DNA of 15,791 nucleotides from a bacterium. GTDB lineage: Bacteria > Desulfobacterota > GWC2-55-46. Position numbers and translations under genes: made by a program. Shown here in pieces: positions 1 through 8,312 of the stretch. The notes beneath the pieces were generated by a model, which was not told where the DNA came from, did no database searches, and worked only from the letters and a program-made list of their open reading frames with translations. The stretch is from contig SCQA01000144.1 in the NCBI GenBank assembly GCA_004298725.1, forward strand, positions 1 through 15,791, in the 5' to 3' direction. Every line of letters begins with the position of its first letter. The first letter of the stretch is position 1.

Positions 1-230
1 GGTCTGTCATTTTCTCTGTCCGCGAACTCGAAGTATTCGCAGTAGTTGGTTCTGTCTTTGTCCGTTACCAATTCGGCCCGCGGCTCGCGGCATTTGTTTG
101 ACGAGGAAGAGCTGTAAAAGGCGCAGTTAAAGCAGGCTTTCAAGTCGGCTCCGCAAAAAGGGCATTCGTCCCTTCTGCCGGGCTGTTGGCTCAGGTCAAG
201 TGTTTTTTTACATTTAAAGCAGGTTTTCAT
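1..230 (-). CDS. Cys-rich zinc-ribbon protein, C-terminus cut by window edge
   Basis: The first 76 codons are visible; the frame is open to base 1, so the gene continues beyond the window. The protein starts MKTCFKCKK and has cysteine pairs at C4/C7, C23/C26 and C33/C36, then C47 and C64. This is a zinc-ribbon or rubredoxin-like knuckle pattern with a CPFCGADL core followed by a CREP element. I recall small uncharacterised proteins with this layout in deltaproteobacteria, but no function is known to me. The ATG at 228-230 has an AAGGG ribosome site 7 nt upstream. It lies inside the last codons of the upstream kinase gene, whose stop is at 214-216, giving a 17-nt overlap that implies translational coupling. 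Metal binding is inferred from the cysteines alone. Confidence 0.75.
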   Translation of the reverse strand, partial: MKTCFKCKKTLDLSQQPGRRDECPFCGADLKACFNCAFYSSSSSNKCREPRAELVTDKDRTNYCEYFEFADRENDR

Positions 231-1794
231 CAAGCATCCCTTGAACCGCTGTTTTGATGTTTACTTCAAGCGGTTTTTTAGCGTCAAGAATAACGCGAGC
301 TTCCTTCAGCGGCTCGAAGTTTCTTTTTTGCTCGATTAAGACGTCCCATCTTGTCATGTCGGAAACAGCGGCGCCGTGGCTATGAGGTTCTGCTCTTCTT
401 TTTTTAAGGCGTTCTTTAATCGTTTCATCGTCCGCTATAAGTTCTATGACATGGAAGTCCGCGCCGCAGGAAGCGGCGGTTTCCTTGGCAAGGCGTCTGT
501 ATCTTTCCTTTGAGAACGTCGCGTCGAGGACGCAGGTGCGCCCGTTTTTTAGAAGTTCGGCTCCGCTTTTAATCAGCGCGGCGTAAGTTTTTTCGGTAAA
601 ATCGTCCGAGTAGATGCCTTGCCTGAACTGGGCCGGGCTTTGCTTATTGGGCGCTATGCCGGCGAGGGTTTTTCTTACGGAGTCGGAAGATAAGCGCGGG
701 GCATAGAATACCTCGGATATGCGCCGGGCAAGCGACGTTTTGCCCGTGGCGGAGAGGCCGCAAACTATTATCAGTATGGGCTTTTGAGAGTTTGCCGCGT
801 ATTGAAAGGCAAGGTGGAAGTGGCGCACGGCGCTTAAAAACGCGTCCGATTTTTCATCTTCTGACACTTCAGGCTCAAGGAATTTAAGGCCGTCAACCTT
901 GCCCCTGATAAAAGCGCGGTTGCATTTGTAGAAGTCAAGAAGGGGCTTCGCGCAGGGGTCATTTGAAGAATTAAAGTATTCTTCGGTGAAAAGTTCCGAT
1001 AGGCCGCGCTGGTTGTGAAAGTCAATGTCCATGGCGAGAAACGCAATGTCTGCGACGGTGTCCGATAAACGGAAGCGCTCGCTGAACTCGATGCAGTCGA
1101 ATATGCGAACGGTATTGTCTTCAACCGAGACGTTTTCGCAGTGTATGTCGCCGTGGCAGTCCTTTATGAAACCGTCTTTCATGCGCTTTAGAAAAAGAGG
1201 TTCGTTGGCTTTCAGGAATTCAAGCGTCTTTTGTCTTATAAAGTCATGCCGCTTTTTTGATATTGTCAGTCCTATGTGGGCTTCTGTTTGCGCGAAATTA
1301 TCCTCAGCGTTTTTTCTTAACGCAATCGGGCTTGCAAACGACGCAACGCGGCTGTTTTGCTCGGCGCGCAGATGAAAGCCCGCAATCTTCACGGCGATCT
1401 TCTTTACGACGTCTTCTTTCGCGCTTCCGGCCTTAATCATTTCCTCAAGTATGGTTTCTTGCCTCAGGCGTTTCATCTTAACGGCATAGTCAATCGCAGT
1501 GCCTTTGCCGTTAACTGTTACTCTGCCGTCATCATCGGTGACAGGCACTACGCCCATGTACATATCCGGCGCAAGGCGCGAATTCAGGCGGACTTCTTCT
1601 TGGCAATAAAAAAGGCGTTTTGGCAGGGTTGAAAAGTCGAGAAACGCGAAGGCCACTTCTTTTTTAACCTTGTAAACGAATTCAGGGGTGAAGAAAAGGT
1701 AAGATATATGCGTTTGGCGAAGCTCCACGGAGGCGGGCTTTTCAGGGTAAGCAAAGCCGTCAAGCATGGCTGTTATGTGGCGCGGAAGTGTCAT
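214..1794 (-). CDS. Fused APH-like phosphotransferase / P-loop kinase
   Basis: This 526-residue protein has two kinase folds. Residues about 30-330 resemble the aminoglycoside phosphotransferase/choline kinase family. The catalytic loop is HGDIHCEN (214-221; D216 is the expected catalytic Asp, N221 a metal ligand), followed by FDCIEF (D233, the DFG-equivalent metal Asp). Residues about 338-520 form an AAA/zeta-toxin-like P-loop kinase with Walker A GLSATGKT (346-353). Databases call this architecture 'bifunctional aminoglycoside phosphotransferase/ATP-binding protein', but the substrate is unknown and drug resistance should not be assumed. The start is the ATG at 1792-1794, although no good ribosome site precedes it; the ATG at 1765-1767 (residue 10) is an alternative. 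It lies 35 nt downstream of hpt, probably in the same transcript, and overlaps the zinc-ribbon gene. Confidence 0.88.
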   Translation of the reverse strand: MTLPRHITAMLDGFAYPEKPASVELRQTHISYLFFTPEFVYKVKKEVAFAFLDFSTLPKRLFYCQEEVRLNSRLAPDMYMGVVPVTDDDGRVTVNGKGTAIDYAVKMKRLRQETILEEMIKAGSAKEDVVKKIAVKIAGFHLRAEQNSRVASFASPIALRKNAEDNFAQTEAHIGLTISKKRHDFIRQKTLEFLKANEPLFLKRMKDGFIKDCHGDIHCENVSVEDNTVRIFDCIEFSERFRLSDTVADIAFLAMDIDFHNQRGLSELFTEEYFNSSNDPCAKPLLDFYKCNRAFIRGKVDGLKFLEPEVSEDEKSDAFLSAVRHFHLAFQYAANSQKPILIIVCGLSATGKTSLARRISEVFYAPRLSSDSVRKTLAGIAPNKQSPAQFRQGIYSDDFTEKTYAALIKSGAELLKNGRTCVLDATFSKERYRRLAKETAASCGADFHVIELIADDETIKERLKKRRAEPHSHGAAVSDMTRWDVLIEQKRNFEPLKEARVILDAKKPLEVNIKTAVQGMLDENLL

Positions 1795-1829
1795 CGCAAT
1801 CCGGAAAATCCGGTGAAGTTAAACAGCGG

Positions 1830-2357
1830 TTACTTCGGCTTTTGCATAATGTAAAGGCCGGGCAGGCCGCGAAAATGCTCATTATAGTCAAGGCCGTAGC
1901 CTATAACGTAGCCGTTTTCTATTCGCGCCCCGATATAATCCACGCCGTGTGTTCCCGTGAAAGGTTTAGAGCGCATAAGAAGCGCGCAAAATTTTACCGA
2001 GTCGGCTCCGCGCCGGCGCATATATTCAATCAGCGCCGTGGCCGTTACGCCGCGATCAACGATACATTCGACAATCAGCACGTCCCGTCCGCTGACGTCG
2101 CACTGCGTGTCTTTTATGATAATCACGTCTGACGACGGCAGGGTGCCGTTTCTGTACGACATGGTCTCGACGAAGTCAATTTCAAAGGGCATTTTGAGCG
2201 CGCGGACAAGGTCGGCAAAAAATATCATTGCGCCCTTCAACACGCAAACGATAACCGGATTTTTTGTCGCGTAATCGTTTCGTATTTCTTTTGCAAGGCG
2301 GTTGATGATTATGTGTATCTCTTCAGGCGGTATGATGAGCTTTAGGTTCGATGTCAT
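1830..2357 (-). CDS. hpt: Hypoxanthine phosphoribosyltransferase
   Basis: This 175-residue purine-salvage enzyme would convert hypoxanthine or guanine plus PRPP to IMP or GMP in the cytoplasm. Family marks are the LKGAMIFFADL loop (pyrophosphate side), VETMSYRNG and the C-terminal GYGLDYNEHFRGLPG segment that shapes the base pocket. The length is usual for bacterial HPRT. The PRPP loop reads VECIVDRGVTATAL, where the family normally has VEDI(I/V)DTGxT. The second acidic ribose ligand is Cys, and Thr after the catalytic Asp is Arg; the general-base Asp and the final Thr are kept. The substitutions were re-read from the bases around 2041-2100. Activity may therefore be altered. A near-consensus promoter immediately upstream suggests expression independent of the che operon. 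No clear Shine-Dalgarno precedes the ATG at 2357. Confidence 0.92.
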   Translation of the reverse strand: MTSNLKLIIPPEEIHIIINRLAKEIRNDYATKNPVIVCVLKGAMIFFADLVRALKMPFEIDFVETMSYRNGTLPSSDVIIIKDTQCDVSGRDVLIVECIVDRGVTATALIEYMRRRGADSVKFCALLMRSKPFTGTHGVDYIGARIENGYVIGYGLDYNEHFRGLPGLYIMQKPK

Positions 2358-2380
2358 GGCGGTGTACGCTTTTTTATTTG

Positions 2381-2409
2381 AGCATACAGCCGGCTTAAGC
2401 GCGTGTCAA
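2381..2409 (-). promoter_or_regulatory. Sigma70-type promoter for hpt
   Basis: Reading the minus strand, a perfect -35 TTGACA (2409-2404) is followed after exactly 17 nt by TATGCT (2386-2381), which matches TATAAT at four positions including the conserved ends. Transcription would start near 2374, giving a leader of about 17 nt before the hpt ATG. The promoter lies in the 67-bp gap after the hybrid kinase stop, where I see no terminator. Confidence 0.6.
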
Positions 2410-2424
2410 GTTCTTGGGAGCGGC

Positions 2425-4860
2425 CTATTTTTTCCCGCTGGTTACAACCCGGTATACGGCCTTGCCGAGTTCTTCAAGCGTGTACGGCTTGGCTATGGCG
2501 CCGAGAAAGCCGAATTTTTTGAAGTCGGACATTATTGGGTCGTCAGAGTAGCCGCTTGAGACTATGGCCTTGACGCCGGAGTCTATTTTTAAAAGCCGTT
2601 TGATGGTCTCCTTGCCGCCGACGCCGCCGGGCACGGTTATGTCGATTATTACGGCGTCAAAGGCGCGTCCTGCCGAGATTGCCTCGGCGTATAATTCAAC
2701 CGCCTTGGCGCCGTCCTCAGCCAATTCGACGTCGTAGCCTAATTCATTAAGCAGGCCGCCGGAAACTTCCCGCACAAGTTCTTCGTCGTCCATGATAAGA
2801 ACTCTGCCGTGGCCGTGAATAAGCCGTTCTTCCTCGTCCGTTGTGCTTTCCGCTTCCGCTTTCTTGCTTGACGCCGGCAGATATATATGAAAGGTAGTGC
2901 CGGCGTTTGGCGTCGAATCCACGATTATCCGGCCGTCGTGGTTTTTTATAATTGAATACGCCGTAGCAAGGCCTAGTCCGCTTCCTTCTTTTTTGGTGGT
3001 GAAGTAAGGGTCGAAAATTTTGGCGGCATTTTCTTTTGATATGCCTGTGCCGGTGTCATTTACGCTTATATGGCAGTATTTGCCGGGCAAAAGATGGAGC
3101 TTGCCGTTGCCGCTTTCGGTCGCGTTCTTTACTGATACCGTAATCGCTCCGCCCGAGGGCATTGCCTGCACGGCGTTTATAATGAGGTTGTGTATGACCT
3201 GTATTATCTGGCCGTGGTCGGCGTCAACAGGCAGCAAGGCGGGGTCAATGTCGAACGCGCAAGTGATGTTGGAGCCGGTAGCCGCGAAGACGGCCGCTTC
3301 CTTGACGAGCCGTCCTATTACTGCCGTTTTTTTCAGCGGGGCGCCGCCTTTGGCGAATGTGAGCAGTTGCTGGGTCAGGTCTTTCGCCCTCAGGGAGGCT
3401 TTTTCAAGGTCCACGAGCATCCTGTAAACCGGAGTGCCGCTGTTTAACTGTTTCTTGGCCATGGAGGCGTTGCCAATAACGCCCATTAGCAGATTGTTGA
3501 AGTCGTGGGCTATTCCGCCGGCAAGTATGCCGAGCGATTCCAATTTAGAAGTTCGCAAAAATTCGTTTTCCGTGTGTTTTCGTTCGGTAATGTCTCTGAT
3601 GGTTATGATAAGCGCGTTGTTTCCGCCCCATTTTGTCTGGGCGGAGCGCACCTCGACGAGTATCTTTTCATTTTCCTTAATGAGCAGTTCTTTTTCCATT
3701 ATGCCGTTGGAAACCGGCAAAAGGCCCGCGATAGCCGACGGCAGTTTGTCTTTGTCTGTTTTAAAGAGCGCCTCAGCGGCCTTGTTGGCGAAGCAGAGCG
3801 AGTTGTCCTTGCTTATGACGGCAATGGCGTCCGCGTTGGTTTCAAGAAGCGCCCTGTAGTTTGACTCCGACGCCTGCAGTTGGGCCGTTCTGTCCGCTAT
3901 TATTTCCTCAAGTTGCTCGTTGACTGTTTGCAGTTCTCTTTGCATTTGCACGAGTTCGATATTCTGCATGACGGCGTTTTCATAGGTTGAGAGCAAAAAC
4001 GTCAGCACCTGACGTCTGCCGGCGGTTATAAGGTAGCGTTCTCCGGCAAAGGATATGTCTATCGCGTCTTTTTCCGGCTCGTATTCCTTCTTTTTGGAGT
4101 GTGTTATGAGTGTGTCTATTTTTGAGAGAAGATACGTGTCGTCAAACGGCTTCGTGAAAAAGCCGTCGGCAAAGACGGACGCCTTTAACGCGACGTCCTT
4201 TCTGTCTTTCAGCGTCGTTACGAGTATTATCGGTATTTGTTTTGTTTCGTCGTCATGCTTAAGCTTGTCCACGAGTTCGTAGCCGTCCATGATTGGCATC
4301 AGTATGTCGCTTATTATGATTGTGGGCTTGACGGATTTAGCGGCCGACAACCCTTCTTTTCCGTTTTGCGCCACGCTTACCGTGTAGCCGTGGCCCTCAA
4401 GCAGGTACTTTAATTGTTCGGCCTGCGTGGGGCTGTCTTCGACAACCAGTATGTGTATTTGTTTGTTGGCGGTTTCCTGCTCAAGCTTTGCGAATAAAAC
4501 GCCTCTGATGCGCGAAAGCAGAAGCTCTTCGGTATAAGGCTTTACTATGAAGTCGTCGGCGCCGCACTCAAGCCCTTTGATGATTTCTTTGGGGTCGGAA
4601 AGTTGAGTCAGAAGGACAACGGTTATGTCTTTTGTAGCGTCGTCGGATTTTATGCGTTTGCAAAGCTCGTATCCGTTCATTGCGGGCATGAGAATATCGC
4701 TAACCACCAAGAGTGGTTTCTGGCGCGTTATTTGTTCAAGCGCGTCCGCGCCGTCGTAGCTTAGTTTTACAGGGTAGCCAAGCTGTATGATAATTGATTC
4801 TATGTGTTTGGACTGCGTCCGGCTGTCTTCGACTATTAGGATGTAGCGTTCGGTGTCCAT
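2425..4860 (-). CDS. Cytoplasmic hybrid histidine kinase, REC-REC-PAS-HisKA-HATPase-REC
   Basis: This 811-residue protein has no membrane segment. Domain order is as follows: receiver 1 (residues 6-122; phospho-acceptor D55, K107); receiver 2 (136-252; D185, K237); a spacer and coiled coil (about 295-332); a PAS domain (about 333-428); HisKA with GGIAHDFNN (H452); HATPase with N box HNLIINAVQ (558-566), G1 DTGTG (602-606) and G2 GSGLGLA (626-632); and a C-terminal receiver (686-808; D740, K791). All catalytic and acceptor residues are present, so it should autophosphorylate and relay. It is the last gene of the che operon, 38 nt after cheB, where Wsp clusters have their output regulator. I infer that receiver 1 or 2 accepts phosphate from the operon's CheA. 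No DNA-binding or GGDEF domain is present, so its output must be phosphotransfer or protein contact. An AGG lies about 5 nt before the ATG. Confidence 0.93.
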   Translation of the reverse strand: MDTERYILIVEDSRTQSKHIESIIIQLGYPVKLSYDGADALEQITRQKPLLVVSDILMPAMNGYELCKRIKSDDATKDITVVLLTQLSDPKEIIKGLECGADDFIVKPYTEELLLSRIRGVLFAKLEQETANKQIHILVVEDSPTQAEQLKYLLEGHGYTVSVAQNGKEGLSAAKSVKPTIIISDILMPIMDGYELVDKLKHDDETKQIPIILVTTLKDRKDVALKASVFADGFFTKPFDDTYLLSKIDTLITHSKKKEYEPEKDAIDISFAGERYLITAGRRQVLTFLLSTYENAVMQNIELVQMQRELQTVNEQLEEIIADRTAQLQASESNYRALLETNADAIAVISKDNSLCFANKAAEALFKTDKDKLPSAIAGLLPVSNGIMEKELLIKENEKILVEVRSAQTKWGGNNALIITIRDITERKHTENEFLRTSKLESLGILAGGIAHDFNNLLMGVIGNASMAKKQLNSGTPVYRMLVDLEKASLRAKDLTQQLLTFAKGGAPLKKTAVIGRLVKEAAVFAATGSNITCAFDIDPALLPVDADHGQIIQVIHNLIINAVQAMPSGGAITVSVKNATESGNGKLHLLPGKYCHISVNDTGTGISKENAAKIFDPYFTTKKEGSGLGLATAYSIIKNHDGRIIVDSTPNAGTTFHIYLPASSKKAEAESTTDEEERLIHGHGRVLIMDDEELVREVSGGLLNELGYDVELAEDGAKAVELYAEAISAGRAFDAVIIDITVPGGVGGKETIKRLLKIDSGVKAIVSSGYSDDPIMSDFKKFGFLGAIAKPYTLEELGKAVYRVVTSGKK

Positions 4861-4898
4861 TTCGCCTTTTTGTTCCTTCTTTTTTGTTAAAAGATGTT

Positions 4899-5969
4899 TT
4901 ACGCGTCCGTGCGCCGGGTCGCTTGTGCGGCAAATGATACAAGCGCGTGCGATATTTTTTCAGGCGTAAGCACGTAGCTTGCCGCGTCAAGACGAACCGC
5001 CTCGCCGGGCATTCCGTATACCACGGAGCTTTCTTTGTCTTGCGCTATGGTCACCGCGCCGATGTCCTTCAAAAGTTTTAGTTCCTCGGCGCCGTCTTTT
5101 CCCATGCCCGTAAGAAGCACCGCTACGACATTTGTCGAGTACGCCGTCAGCGCCGAGCGGAAGAGATAGCTTACCGAAGGCCTGAGACCGTTTTCAGGCG
5201 GTTCTTTAGAGAGCTGTAGCCTGCCGTCGGAGCGCACGCCCATGTGGCAATCGTCAGGGGCGAAGTACACGTGCCCGGGCTGAAGCCTCTCATTGTGGCT
5301 CGCCGCGTGAATGTCAAGCCCGGTTGACAGTTTAAGCCAGTCTATCAAGCCGTCCACGAACCCTTTTGAAATGTGCTGGACCACTACAACGGGTACCGGC
5401 AGTTTTTTCCCAAGGCCGGCGAGTATGGTTTGAAGCACTGGCGGGCCGCCCGTGGAGGCGCCTATGGCGATAAGGCCGCAGTGGGCGCGGAAAACGTCAA
5501 TTCTCGGCACTCCGTTTTCCTGCGTTTCAGTAATTTGGCTGATGCGCTTGGCCGGCCACCTTCGTATCACTTTAACCTCAGCCATTATCTTTACGGTGTC
5601 CACGAGGTCTTTGGCCGTGCTGTCGTAGCCGGCGTGTCCTAAGCCGAAGGGCTTTTCAACTATGGCCAGCGCCCCGGCTTCCATGGCAAGAAATGATTTC
5701 TCAACGTCGTTTTTTTCATAGCTCGCCGTAACAATTACAATTGGAACGGGCGTGGTTTCCATAATCCTGCGCGTGGCCTCGTGGCCGTTCATTTTGGGCA
5801 TGTTTATGTCCATGGTGACGATGTCCGGCTTGTTCTCTTGCACGAAATTTACCGCGTCAAGGCCGTTTTCAGACATGCCAATGACCTGAATTCCGCTGTC
5901 CGCCTCTAACACGTGCTTTATGTGCTGGCGCATCACGGCCGAGTCGTCAACGATAAGAGCTTTAATCAC
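4899..5969 (-). CDS. cheB: CheB-type receptor methylesterase/deamidase (WspF-like)
   Basis: This 356-residue cytoplasmic enzyme removes methyl groups from receptor glutamates and can deamidate glutamines, opposing CheR. The N-terminal receiver has D10-S10 region VDDS, phospho-acceptor D54 (MDINMP) and K106. The C-terminal methylesterase domain has the Ser-His-Asp triad: S172 in GASTGGPP, H199 in VVQHISKGF, and D292 in LTGMGKDGA. Length and motifs are fully canonical. The start is a GTG at 5967-5969, preceded by TAAGGAG with a somewhat long spacing of about 11 nt. It lies 41 nt after cheA and 38 nt before the hybrid kinase. Its place directly after the CheA-receiver hybrid matches wspF in Wsp clusters, where loss of the esterase locks signalling on. 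Confidence 0.97.
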   Translation of the reverse strand: MIKALIVDDSAVMRQHIKHVLEADSGIQVIGMSENGLDAVNFVQENKPDIVTMDINMPKMNGHEATRRIMETTPVPIVIVTASYEKNDVEKSFLAMEAGALAIVEKPFGLGHAGYDSTAKDLVDTVKIMAEVKVIRRWPAKRISQITETQENGVPRIDVFRAHCGLIAIGASTGGPPVLQTILAGLGKKLPVPVVVVQHISKGFVDGLIDWLKLSTGLDIHAASHNERLQPGHVYFAPDDCHMGVRSDGRLQLSKEPPENGLRPSVSYLFRSALTAYSTNVVAVLLTGMGKDGAEELKLLKDIGAVTIAQDKESSVVYGMPGEAVRLDAASYVLTPEKISHALVSFAAQATRRTDA

Positions 5970-6010
5970 GGTGGTTTTCTCTCCTTAATAAGCTGCGCGA
6001 TAAAAAAATG

Positions 6011-8278
6011 TTATATCAATTGTTGTAAAACGGAGAGCAAATTGCCCTGATCAAAACTGCTTTTTACTATGTACGCGTTCGCGCCGGCCTCTATGCCCTG
6101 CTCCCGGTCTTCTTTTGTTTCAAGGGCCGTTACCAGCACTACCGGCAGTTCAGAGAGTTTTTTGTCGGCCCGTATCTTACGCGTCAAATCAAAGCCGTTC
6201 ATGCGCGGCATTTCTATGTCGGAGACGACTGCGTCGAACTCGGACGTTTTAAGCGCGCTAAGCGCTTCAATGCCGTCAACAACCGTTTTTACATGGTAGC
6301 CGGCGCCTTCAAGGATATTTTTAAGAAGTATTCTCGACGTGACGGAGTCTTCAACCACAAGTATCTTCCCTTGGTAAGCCTCTTCTTCATCCGTTGTCGT
6401 GGCAAGCGGCGAGGGCACTGCTTTAGCGGCCGACCTTATAATTTCCTGCGCGTTAAGCACGGGTACCGGCGCGCCGCTTCCGATTATTGCGGCGCCGGTG
6501 ATGTTTTTAACCTTTTGAAGCTGTCTGCCGAGCGGTTTCACAAGCACGTCTTCTTCGCCGATTATTTCATCCACTCCGAAGGCTATGCGCCTTTCTTCGG
6601 AGTTTAGCACAAGAACCGTGACAGGGGCCTCGCTCGCCTCGTTTTTCTTTTTTGCCTTTATCGGAAGTCCGAGCACGGCGTCAAGCCTTGCAAGTGACAG
6701 CGCGCGTCCGTCAAGCTCGACAGCCTCCCTGTTTTCCACGGTTCTGATGTCGCCGGGTTTGAACTTAGCCGTTCTTTCCACCGTTGCCGTGGGAAGTATG
6801 AATGTCCGGCCGGAGCTTTTTACGAGTATGCCGCGAAAAGTCGCCACCGTTATGGGAAGCGTCAGGCGGAATGCCGTGCCTTTATCCGGCGTTGATTCAA
6901 CGCTTATTCGTCCGCCGAGCTTTTCCGCTTTTTCACGCGCTATGGCTAAGCCGAGGCCTCTGCCGGAAATGTCGGTTATTATTTTATTGGTGGAAATGCC
7001 GGATGCGAAGATAAGCTGTAAGGCTTCCCTGTTGTCGAGTGTTTCAGCGTCTTTTTGGGCAATGAGGCCTGAGGCTATTGCGGCCTGTTTTACTTTGCCG
7101 GCGTTTATTCCGGCGCCGTCGTCGGTTATGGCTATCTCAACGTTTGCGCCGGCGGTTTGCGAGGCCGTTATGGTAATGGAGCCGCGTGGCGGCTTGCCCA
7201 AAGCGGCGCGCGCCTGCGGCGTTTCTATGCCGTGGTCAAGGGAATTTCGTATAATATGTATAAGAGGGTCTTTTATTTCCTCAAGTATGCGCCTGTCCAT
7301 TTCTATATCGGCCCCGCGCAGAGTGAGCTCGACTGATTTACCCTCGGCGTGCGATATGTCGCGCGCGAAGAGCGGAAAGCTTTCAAGGAGCGAGGATAAC
7401 GGTAGCATCATGGCTTGCTTCGTTTTATCAAGAAGGTCGAGAACCATCTTGTCGAGGTTTTTTTTATGAAGCGAGGAAGATTTGACAAGGGCGTGTATTT
7501 TTGAGCTTATTTCTCTTGAGCCGGTTGCCGCCCAGTTAAAAAATTCTTCAAGTTCCGTTGTTTGTTGCGGGTTCAACGCGGTCTGACGGCCTGAAGAGAG
7601 TTTTTCAAAGAGGGGCATCATGTCAATGTATGTCCGTGAAATTCCGGTTCTTAAAACTTCCATCAGTTCCGCTATCGCGTTAATTCGGGCGGAGTCTTCG
7701 TCCGCGGCGTACTTGGACGTCAGCATGTCTTCCGAGTGCAAAAGGAGTTTCTTGAGGGTTTGGGCGTTCACACGGACGGTCGCGGAGCTAAGCAACTGCG
7801 CGGGCTCCGCGGTTGGCAAAGGCGCGTCGCGCTCAGGCGGAGCCGCTGATTGCGCGCTTTTAGCGCCGTTTGCGCCGTAAAGAGAAAGTTCCCTTATAAT
7901 GCCGGAAATTTTACCGCTTTCCGTAACAACGCCGCCGGCCTCAAGTGACGCAACTATGGCGCGAATGGACTCAATGGCGCGGTAGAGCGTTTCAAAGGCC
8001 ACTGCGGGGATTATGTCGTCGCCGCGCTTCCATCCTGAGAACGCGGCTTCAAGGGCCTGACAGAGCGTTTCCACTTCGCTTACGTTCACGGCGCGCGCCG
8101 CTCCCTTCAAGCTGTGGATGTCTCTGTAGACGACTTCCGCTATTTTGCCGCGTTCCATGCGCGGCGGCGACTTTTCAAGTTCAAGAAGCCCCTTTGAAAT
8201 GGTGCCAAGGTGCTCAAGCGCTTCCGCTATAAAAGTGGCAAGCAGGCGTTTTTTAAATTCTTGTTCTCTGTTATCCAT
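6011..8278 (-). CDS. cheA: CheA-receiver hybrid chemosensory kinase (WspE-like)
   Basis: This 755-residue kinase is coupled to the receptor through CheW. The N-terminal HPt (P1) domain carries phospho-accepting H55 in RDIHSLKGAAR. Residues about 135-165 are a short linker, so the CheY/CheB-binding P2 domain is missing. Residues about 170-310 are an enlarged helical dimerisation (P3) region. The ATPase follows: N box HIIRNSLDHG (341-350), G1 DDGAG (386-390) and G2 GRGLGL (439-444). A CheW-like P5 domain covers about 475-615. The C-terminal receiver (638-753) has D687 and K739. Lack of P2 plus a fused receiver is the WspE/FrzE/ChpA-type arrangement; the receiver usually acts as a phosphate sink or internal relay. 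The gene is 34 nt after the receptor gene. The ATG at 8276-8278 lacks a strong ribosome site, so coupled translation is likely. Confidence 0.96.
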   Translation of the reverse strand: MDNREQEFKKRLLATFIAEALEHLGTISKGLLELEKSPPRMERGKIAEVVYRDIHSLKGAARAVNVSEVETLCQALEAAFSGWKRGDDIIPAVAFETLYRAIESIRAIVASLEAGGVVTESGKISGIIRELSLYGANGAKSAQSAAPPERDAPLPTAEPAQLLSSATVRVNAQTLKKLLLHSEDMLTSKYAADEDSARINAIAELMEVLRTGISRTYIDMMPLFEKLSSGRQTALNPQQTTELEEFFNWAATGSREISSKIHALVKSSSLHKKNLDKMVLDLLDKTKQAMMLPLSSLLESFPLFARDISHAEGKSVELTLRGADIEMDRRILEEIKDPLIHIIRNSLDHGIETPQARAALGKPPRGSITITASQTAGANVEIAITDDGAGINAGKVKQAAIASGLIAQKDAETLDNREALQLIFASGISTNKIITDISGRGLGLAIAREKAEKLGGRISVESTPDKGTAFRLTLPITVATFRGILVKSSGRTFILPTATVERTAKFKPGDIRTVENREAVELDGRALSLARLDAVLGLPIKAKKKNEASEAPVTVLVLNSEERRIAFGVDEIIGEEDVLVKPLGRQLQKVKNITGAAIIGSGAPVPVLNAQEIIRSAAKAVPSPLATTTDEEEAYQGKILVVEDSVTSRILLKNILEGAGYHVKTVVDGIEALSALKTSEFDAVVSDIEMPRMNGFDLTRKIRADKKLSELPVVLVTALETKEDREQGIEAGANAYIVKSSFDQGNLLSVLQQLI

Positions 8279-8312
8279 AATATTACTCTATAAATCTTCT
8301 TTGCGCGCCGGG

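Noticed and set aside
214..1794. Calling the APH-like protein an antibiotic-resistance enzyme
   Set aside because: The HGDxHxxN fold is shared by many small-molecule kinases, and the fusion to a P-loop kinase with no resistance or mobile context gives no support for drug modification.
1801..1813. Palindrome CCGGAAAATCCGG after hpt as a terminator
   Set aside because: Only 5-bp arms and no U-run, and the next gene follows within 35 nt; chance palindrome more likely.
6585..7469. A 294-codon open frame on the plus strand opposite cheA
   Set aside because: It lies wholly within cheA, whose motifs are unbroken; the predicted protein is Ser/Arg-rich without domains, as expected of an antisense shadow.
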